DNA from: Tenacibaculum haliotis
GTDB lineage: Bacteria > Bacteroidota > Bacteroidia > Flavobacteriales > Flavobacteriaceae
Direction: 5' to 3'
NCBI RefSeq assembly: GCF_025215075.1
Contig: NZ_JAOBTH010000027.1
Coordinates: forward strand, 310,001 to 374,000
DNA: 64,000 nt
The translations under genes and the position numbers were made by a program. A model generated the notes under the pieces. The model ran no database searches and was not told the DNA's origin. It saw only the letters and a list, made by a program, of their open reading frames with translations. This document shows positions 60,506 to 64,000 of the stretch, one piece after another. Every line of letters starts with the position of its first letter. Within the stretch, counting starts at the first letter, position 1.

Positions 60506-60943
60506 TTACACTTTTTTTATTACACTGGTAACAATACCCCAAATAATAAAATTATTTTCTTCGGTAATTTTTATGATTGGATAGTCTGGATTTTCAGGCT
60601 GCAACCATACCTCATCTTTTTCTACTCTTAATCGTTTTACGGTAAATTCTCCATCTAAAAAACAGACCGCTATTTTATTGTTTTCAGGTGAAATACTTCT
60701 ATCAATCACCAATAAATCGTTATCATCTAACCCTGCACCAATCATAGATTGACCACTAACTTTGGCAAAAAAAGTAGCCTCTTTATTTCGTATCAACTCT
60801 TCATCTAACGAAATACGTGTTTCTTTAAAATCATCCGCAGGTGAAGGAAATCCAGCAGAAATACCAATATCCATAAAAATTGCCCCTGCACTTTCATTCA
60901 TTTCTTTTGGCAATAAAAAAGTTAATGCTTCTGTTGTTTTCAT
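60506..60943 (-). CDS. umuD: UmuD-like LexA-family self-cleaving protein
   Basis: Subunit of translesion polymerase V that is activated by RecA-stimulated self-cleavage. 145 residues: cleavage site A30-G31 in S-A-G-F-P-S-P-A-D-D-F, catalytic Ser66 in G-Q-S-M-I-G-A-G, catalytic Lys103 in E-F-T-V-K-R-L. There is no DNA-binding domain, so it is not a LexA repressor. It begins 3 bp after umuC ends, so it is translated from the same mRNA but second in order. Confidence 0.93.
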   Translation of the reverse strand: MKTTEALTFLLPKEMNESAGAIFMDIGISAGFPSPADDFKETRISLDEELIRNKEATFFAKVSGQSMIGAGLDDNDLLVIDRSISPENNKIAVCFLDGEFTVKRLRVEKDEVWLQPENPDYPIIKITEENNFIIWGIVTSVIKKV

Positions 60944-60946
60944 AAA

Positions 60947-62203
60947 TTATTTTACCCTAATAATATCGTTAATATTTGTGGTGTATTTTGGCGATAATCG
61001 CTCTTGACGCATTTTCCAAGTACGTTTTAAATCTTGATTTGCTAATTTAACCTTATCTGACTTAAAAGTCTGATTTATTTTATCAATAGCTTGCATTAGT
61101 GGTTTATGCTTCGGATTTTCTGTAGCAAACATATTTATTTGATAATTATCCGAAGGTACTAATCCTGTTACAATAACTCCTGCTCGCTTGTATTTTACGC
61201 CTTTTTTAAAAATAGTTTTTACGGCTTCTACAGCACTTTTGCTTATTGTTAAAGTTGAATCTGTTGGATATGAAAAAACAACCGTTCTGCTTGCACGATG
61301 TTGTTCGCTATCTTTTTTATGGCGGTCGCTGTGCAACACAACCATAACCATATGGCAACTTGAATTTTGCTTGCGTAATTTTTCTGCACAACTTACTGCG
61401 AAGGTTGAAATACGTTCTTTTATATTATCAATATCAGAAAAAGTATGTTCGAAACTTCGGGTGGTGGCAATTGCTTTTTTGGTAGCTGGCTCGTCTAGGA
61501 ATATCTTAGAATCTCCTTCTAAGTCTTTTTTCAATTTCCAAATGGTGATTGATAAATTTTTACGCACCCAAGTATCATCTAATTGTGTAAAATCATACGC
61601 TTTTATACATCCTTTTGCTTGTAGCTTTTTTGATAAACGGCTTCCTATTCCCCAAACGTTTTCTATCGCTGTCCATTTTAATGCTTTTATTCTTTTCTCA
61701 TCAGAATCTATTACATACACCCCTTTTGTTTCCTTCGGAAATTTACGCGCAATCTTATTCGCTATTTTAGTTAATGCTTTGGTTGGCGCAATACCTACAC
61801 AGGTTGGAATCCCTGTCCACTGTAAAACTTTACTTCTAATTTCGGTTCCGTATTCTTGGAGATTATAATTTTCGAATCCTTTAAATTGTAAAAAAGCTTC
61901 ATCGATGGAATACACTTCAATATCTGGAGAAAACTGTTCTAATATTTTCATTACTCGAGTGCTCATATCGCCATACAGCGGATAATTGGAAGATAATACG
62001 GTAATATTATTATTCTTACAAAACTGATTCCATTTAAAAATTGGAGCACCAAACGGGAGGTTTATGCTTTTAGCCTCGTCGCTCATCGCAATTACACAAC
62101 CATCATTATTGCTTAAAACGGCAACTGGTTTCCCTTGCAAATTCGGATTAAAAACCCGTTCACAAGAAGCATAAAAATTATTACAATCTACCAACGCATA
62201 CAT
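60947..62203 (-). CDS. umuC: UmuC-like Y-family DNA polymerase V catalytic subunit
   Basis: Error-prone polymerase that copies past lesions. 418 residues, close to E. coli UmuC (422). Catalytic acids: Asp6 in M-Y-A-L-V-D-C-N-N-F-Y-A-S-C-E, and Asp101-Glu102 in Y-S-I-D-E-A-F. The thumb and little-finger domains follow (T-K-A-L-T-K-I-A-N-K; A-T-T-R-S-F-E-H), and the UmuC-type C-terminal tail is present. It precedes umuD, the reverse of E. coli, and lies 27 bp after the Xre gene. Confidence 0.94.
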   Translation of the reverse strand: MYALVDCNNFYASCERVFNPNLQGKPVAVLSNNDGCVIAMSDEAKSINLPFGAPIFKWNQFCKNNNITVLSSNYPLYGDMSTRVMKILEQFSPDIEVYSIDEAFLQFKGFENYNLQEYGTEIRSKVLQWTGIPTCVGIAPTKALTKIANKIARKFPKETKGVYVIDSDEKRIKALKWTAIENVWGIGSRLSKKLQAKGCIKAYDFTQLDDTWVRKNLSITIWKLKKDLEGDSKIFLDEPATKKAIATTRSFEHTFSDIDNIKERISTFAVSCAEKLRKQNSSCHMVMVVLHSDRHKKDSEQHRASRTVVFSYPTDSTLTISKSAVEAVKTIFKKGVKYKRAGVIVTGLVPSDNYQINMFATENPKHKPLMQAIDKINQTFKSDKVKLANQDLKRTWKMRQERLSPKYTTNINDIIRVK

Positions 62204-62230
62204 ATTGGTAAAGGTAATTAATCTTAAGTT

Positions 62231-62437
62231 TTAGTCTTCTACAAATTCTAAAATATCTGCTGGCTGACATTCTAAAGCTTTACAAATTGCTTCTAAAGTT
62301 GAAAATCGAATTGCCTTGGCTTTTCCTGATTTTAAGATGGATAAATTTGCCGTAGTTATCCCCACAATTTCTGCCAAATCTTTACTTTTCATCTTGCGTT
62401 TGGCAAGCATTACATCTAAGTTTACAATTATCGGCAT
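62231..62437 (-). CDS. Small Xre-type regulator (YozG-like)
   Basis: 68 residues, almost entirely a Cro/C1 helix-turn-helix: D-V-M-L-A-K-R-K-M-K-S-K-D-L-A-E-I-V-G-I-T-T-A-N-L-S (8-33), then F-S-T-L-E-A-I-C-K-A-L-E-C-Q-P-A-D-I-L. YozG-like regulators are regularly paired with DUF2975 membrane proteins, as here (2 bp gap). It probably controls its own small operon. Whether it also controls umuC is not known. Confidence 0.9.
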   Translation of the reverse strand: MPIIVNLDVMLAKRKMKSKDLAEIVGITTANLSILKSGKAKAIRFSTLEAICKALECQPADILEFVED

Positions 62438-62439
62438 AG

Positions 62440-62943
62440 TTATATTGTTAGATCGTTTTCTTGTTTCATGTTTTTAGATACTTTAAAAATTTCAGAAAGC
62501 ACCACAAAAAACAACCCGAAGCAAATACATAAATAATGTGTACTGATTCCGAAATCAAAACTTATTTTAGATTCAATAGCTAGTTTTAATCCAACTTCAC
62601 TTATAATCATTAATAAACCTGCTATCATTAAAATGTTTCCTGCTGATTTTAGGTTTGCAATTACTTTTTCTGTAAAAATTCGAGCGCGAACAAATTCATT
62701 TAAAACCAATCTGAATTTATAAATCGTGTAATAAATCAACAAATAAGAAAGTAAAAAAATCGCGAAAAAAACTTTGTGCAGTATCGTTATACTTTCGGTA
62801 ATATTTATTTTTAAAAAATCACTTGTAATATTTTCTGACAGTATAAAAACAGCGGGGATTCCTAAAATTAAAAAAGGAACTACGCAACTTGTAGTAATAA
62901 AAAGAAAGTCAACCAGGCTTTTAAGTATGTGTAATTTTCTCAT
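62440..62943 (-). CDS. DUF2975 membrane protein (copy 2)
   Basis: 167 residues with four hydrophobic segments (about 15-35, 55-77, 95-115, 125-150). It ends K-Q-E-N-D-L-T-I, the DUF2975 C-terminal signature also present in its neighbour. DUF2975 proteins (YoaS-like) have unknown function and pair with YozG-like regulators. Similarity to the upstream copy is low outside the topology and the tail, so these are old paralogs rather than a recent duplication. Confidence 0.82.
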   Translation of the reverse strand: MRKLHILKSLVDFLFITTSCVVPFLILGIPAVFILSENITSDFLKINITESITILHKVFFAIFLLSYLLIYYTIYKFRLVLNEFVRARIFTEKVIANLKSAGNILMIAGLLMIISEVGLKLAIESKISFDFGISTHYLCICFGLFFVVLSEIFKVSKNMKQENDLTI

Positions 62944-62946
62944 AAT

Positions 62947-63462
62947 CTATATAGTTAAATCATTTTCTGTTTGAATTTCAATTCCTCTTTTTACAATTTG
63001 TGCAAAAATGAAAATCACTACTGATAAGAAAACAAAATCACTTGAGAATAAGTACATCTGAAAACCATGTTTTTTACCAATCAATTGCATGTGCGTGTTA
63101 TGCACAATAGCTAAAATCCATAAATAGAAAATACCATAACTTATTTGTTGCATAAATTTTTGAACATTCTTATTAAATGGGTGTTTCATATTTAAGCTTC
63201 TAAGTAATTTTATTACTAAAAATGCAATATAAGCTTCAGTTGCAAATAGTAATATTTTATACCCAACAATAAATGAATATTGCATAAAACTATACTCTCT
63301 GTATTCAAAAAGATTCATGCCTTCATATAAATTTCTTGAAACCTCTGGATTGCCAATACTTAATAAATAAGTTACTAAAATTGCTCCAGATTTAATCATT
63401 AATCCGATAAATGCAAACCATGAAAAGAATTTCATAATTTTTAATATTCTTTCTGTTTTCAT
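62947..63462 (-). CDS. DUF2975 membrane protein (copy 1)
   Basis: 171 residues with four hydrophobic segments (about 10-32, 60-82, 105-122, 135-155). The C terminus I-E-I-Q-T-E-N-D-L-T-I matches the DUF2975 signature. It is first of a tight leftward run (3, 2 and 27 bp gaps) DUF2975-DUF2975-Xre-umuC-umuD. Function unknown. Confidence 0.82.
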   Translation of the reverse strand: MKTERILKIMKFFSWFAFIGLMIKSGAILVTYLLSIGNPEVSRNLYEGMNLFEYREYSFMQYSFIVGYKILLFATEAYIAFLVIKLLRSLNMKHPFNKNVQKFMQQISYGIFYLWILAIVHNTHMQLIGKKHGFQMYLFSSDFVFLSVVIFIFAQIVKRGIEIQTENDLTI

Positions 63463-63493
63463 ATTTTTAAGCTTTAATAATTTAGGTTATGTC

Positions 63494-63545
63494 AACCTGA
63501 ACTTGTTTCAGGTTCTCATCACAACTACAGCTTACTGTAAAATGT
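63494..63545. repeat. Composite two-hairpin intergenic repeat
   Basis: AACCTGAA (63494-63501) pairs with TTCAGGTT (63507-63514) around CTTGT. A second hairpin follows directly: ATCACA, then ACAG-CTTA-CTGT, then TGTGAT (about 63518-63545). There is no terminator-like T run on the plus strand. From memory GTCAACCTGAACTTGTTTCA is a common dispersed palindrome in this group. It lies upstream of the DUF2975 operon and of the Lrp gene. Confidence 0.5.
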
Positions 63546-63617
63546 GATTCTAAAATAAATTCATTTACACTGCAAATATAATAAAATTATCGAAAAACAA
63601 TAATTTATTATTAATTA

Positions 63618-63644
63618 TTGATAATTAAACTTTTCTTATTTTTG
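63618..63644 (+). promoter_or_regulatory. Promoter of the Lrp/AsnC gene, next to the start codon
   Basis: TTG at 63618-63620, 16 bp spacer, TATTTTTG at 63637-63644, then 4 nt and the ATG. The transcript is predicted to begin at or beside the start codon. Confidence 0.55.
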
Positions 63645-63648
63645 CTGT

Positions 63649-64000
63649 ATGATTAAGAAATTAAAGATTGACGGAATTGATAAAATCATTATCAAACGAT
63701 TGGTTGCAGATGCTCGTATACCTATTTTAAGTATTGCCCGCGAAGTAGGAATTTCAGGAGCTGCCATACATCAACGTTTACGAAAACTAGAAGCTTCTGA
63801 TTTAATTGATGGCTATAAAATGACATTAAACCCGAAGGCTTTAGGCTATAATACTACCGCTTTTGTAGGGGTGTTTTTAGATTCTTCTAGCATGTATTCA
63901 TCAGCAATAAAACGTTTAAAAGAAATCCCTGAAATTGTTGAAAGCCACTATACAACCGGTAATTATGCTGTTTTTATTAAAATTTTGTGTAAAAACAACG
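63649..64000 (+). CDS. Lrp/AsnC-family transcriptional regulator, N-terminal part (runs off window)
   Basis: The frame is open from the ATG at 63649 to the window end (117 codons, no stop). The N-terminal helix-turn-helix reads I-I-K-R-L-V-A-D-A-R-I-P-I-L-S-I-A-R-E-V-G-I-S-G-A-A-I-H-Q-R-L-R-K-L, typical of AsnC-type regulators. The linker L-I-D-G-Y-K-M-T-L-N-P-K-A-L-G-Y leads into the RAM effector domain (T-A-F-V-G-V-F-L, then V-E-S-H-Y-T-T-G-N-Y-A-V-F-I-K). Full proteins are about 150 residues. The effector is probably an amino acid, but which one cannot be said. Confidence 0.92.
   Translation, partial: MIKKLKIDGIDKIIIKRLVADARIPILSIAREVGISGAAIHQRLRKLEASDLIDGYKMTLNPKALGYNTTAFVGVFLDSSSMYSSAIKRLKEIPEIVESHYTTGNYAVFIKILCKNN

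Noticed and set aside
60506..60943. LexA repressor
   Set aside because: The protein has the cleavage site and Ser/Lys dyad but no N-terminal helix-turn-helix and lies next to umuC, so UmuD is the better call.
61188..61868. 226-codon plus-strand open frame
   Set aside because: It is fully antisense to umuC, has no domain and an atypical Phe/Ser/Cys-rich composition expected of a reversed Lys/Glu/Asn-rich gene.
1..64000. CRISPR array, insertion sequence, prophage or integrative element
   Set aside because: No regularly spaced repeats, transposase, integrase, phage structural gene or attachment-site duplication next to the tRNA was seen. The downstream tRNA flank shows a terminator, not a repeat of the tRNA end.

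Overview
The window looks like a contiguous piece of chromosome from a low-GC marine-type Flavobacteriaceae (Bacteroidota), in the Tenacibaculum/Polaribacter neighbourhood. The evidence is the AT-rich DNA, lysine- and isoleucine-rich proteins, almost no Shine-Dalgarno sequences, repeated copies of the Bacteroidota -7 promoter box TAnnTTTG (several with a -33 TTG 18-21 bp upstream), and family-specific genes (DUF3098, DUF4230, a GldL-like small protein, a TraR/DksA protein without zinc cysteines, an ExbB-X-ExbD-ExbD operon, a long eukaryote-like IleS). The genus is inference. I see no rRNA, CRISPR array, insertion sequence or prophage; most of the window is core genome.

Layout. 1-5230: end of map, a GldL-like small membrane protein, a methyltransferase, ApbE, an OmpA lipoprotein and an LtaS-like sulfatase. 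5331-9588: translation block rplM-rpsI, rpsB, tsf, pyrH, frr. 9684-17795: MMPL exporter, PAS-LuxR regulator, an unrecognised membrane P-loop ATPase, asnS, rpoN, a PAP2-like protein. 17790-22895: beta-barrel protein, ExbD-ExbD-small protein-ExbB energy-transduction operon, asparaginase, zinc metallopeptidase. 22989-30923: lepA, dus, LolC/E-like permease, rbfA, a two-component operon preceded by a 7TM protein and a lipoprotein, methylmalonyl-CoA epimerase. 30986-37125: ftsX-DUF3098-uppP-truB, thioredoxin-fold protein, threonine dehydrogenase-like SDR, RecX. 37199-44913: tetR-tolC-MFP-RND efflux operon with a clear palindromic operator, polyprenyl synthase. 44966-50636: CAT-anticodon tRNA, ribE, pdxA, DUF177-rpmF-fabH-accB-accC lipid block. 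50711-55649: Stealth phosphotransferase, two half-size YeeE/YedE sulfur transporters behind a possibly structured leader, DUF4230, lspA, DksA-like protein. 55654-64000: ileS, TerB-DnaJ protein, bacilliredoxin, and a leftward DUF2975-DUF2975-Xre-umuC-umuD cluster, then a truncated Lrp/AsnC regulator running off the end.

Nothing here is an obvious new defence or mobile system. The best leads are local: the TetR operator over the -33 element of its own promoter; nearly coincident divergent promoters of ribE and pdxA; the membrane-anchored ATPase beside the PAS-LuxR gene; umuC placed before umuD downstream of DUF2975/Xre genes; a candidate pseudoknot leader before the YeeE pair; a group of genes predicted to be leaderless; and remnants of dispersed intergenic repeats. 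Start codons were moved from the longest reading frame where a promoter, terminator, signal peptide or family N terminus required it.
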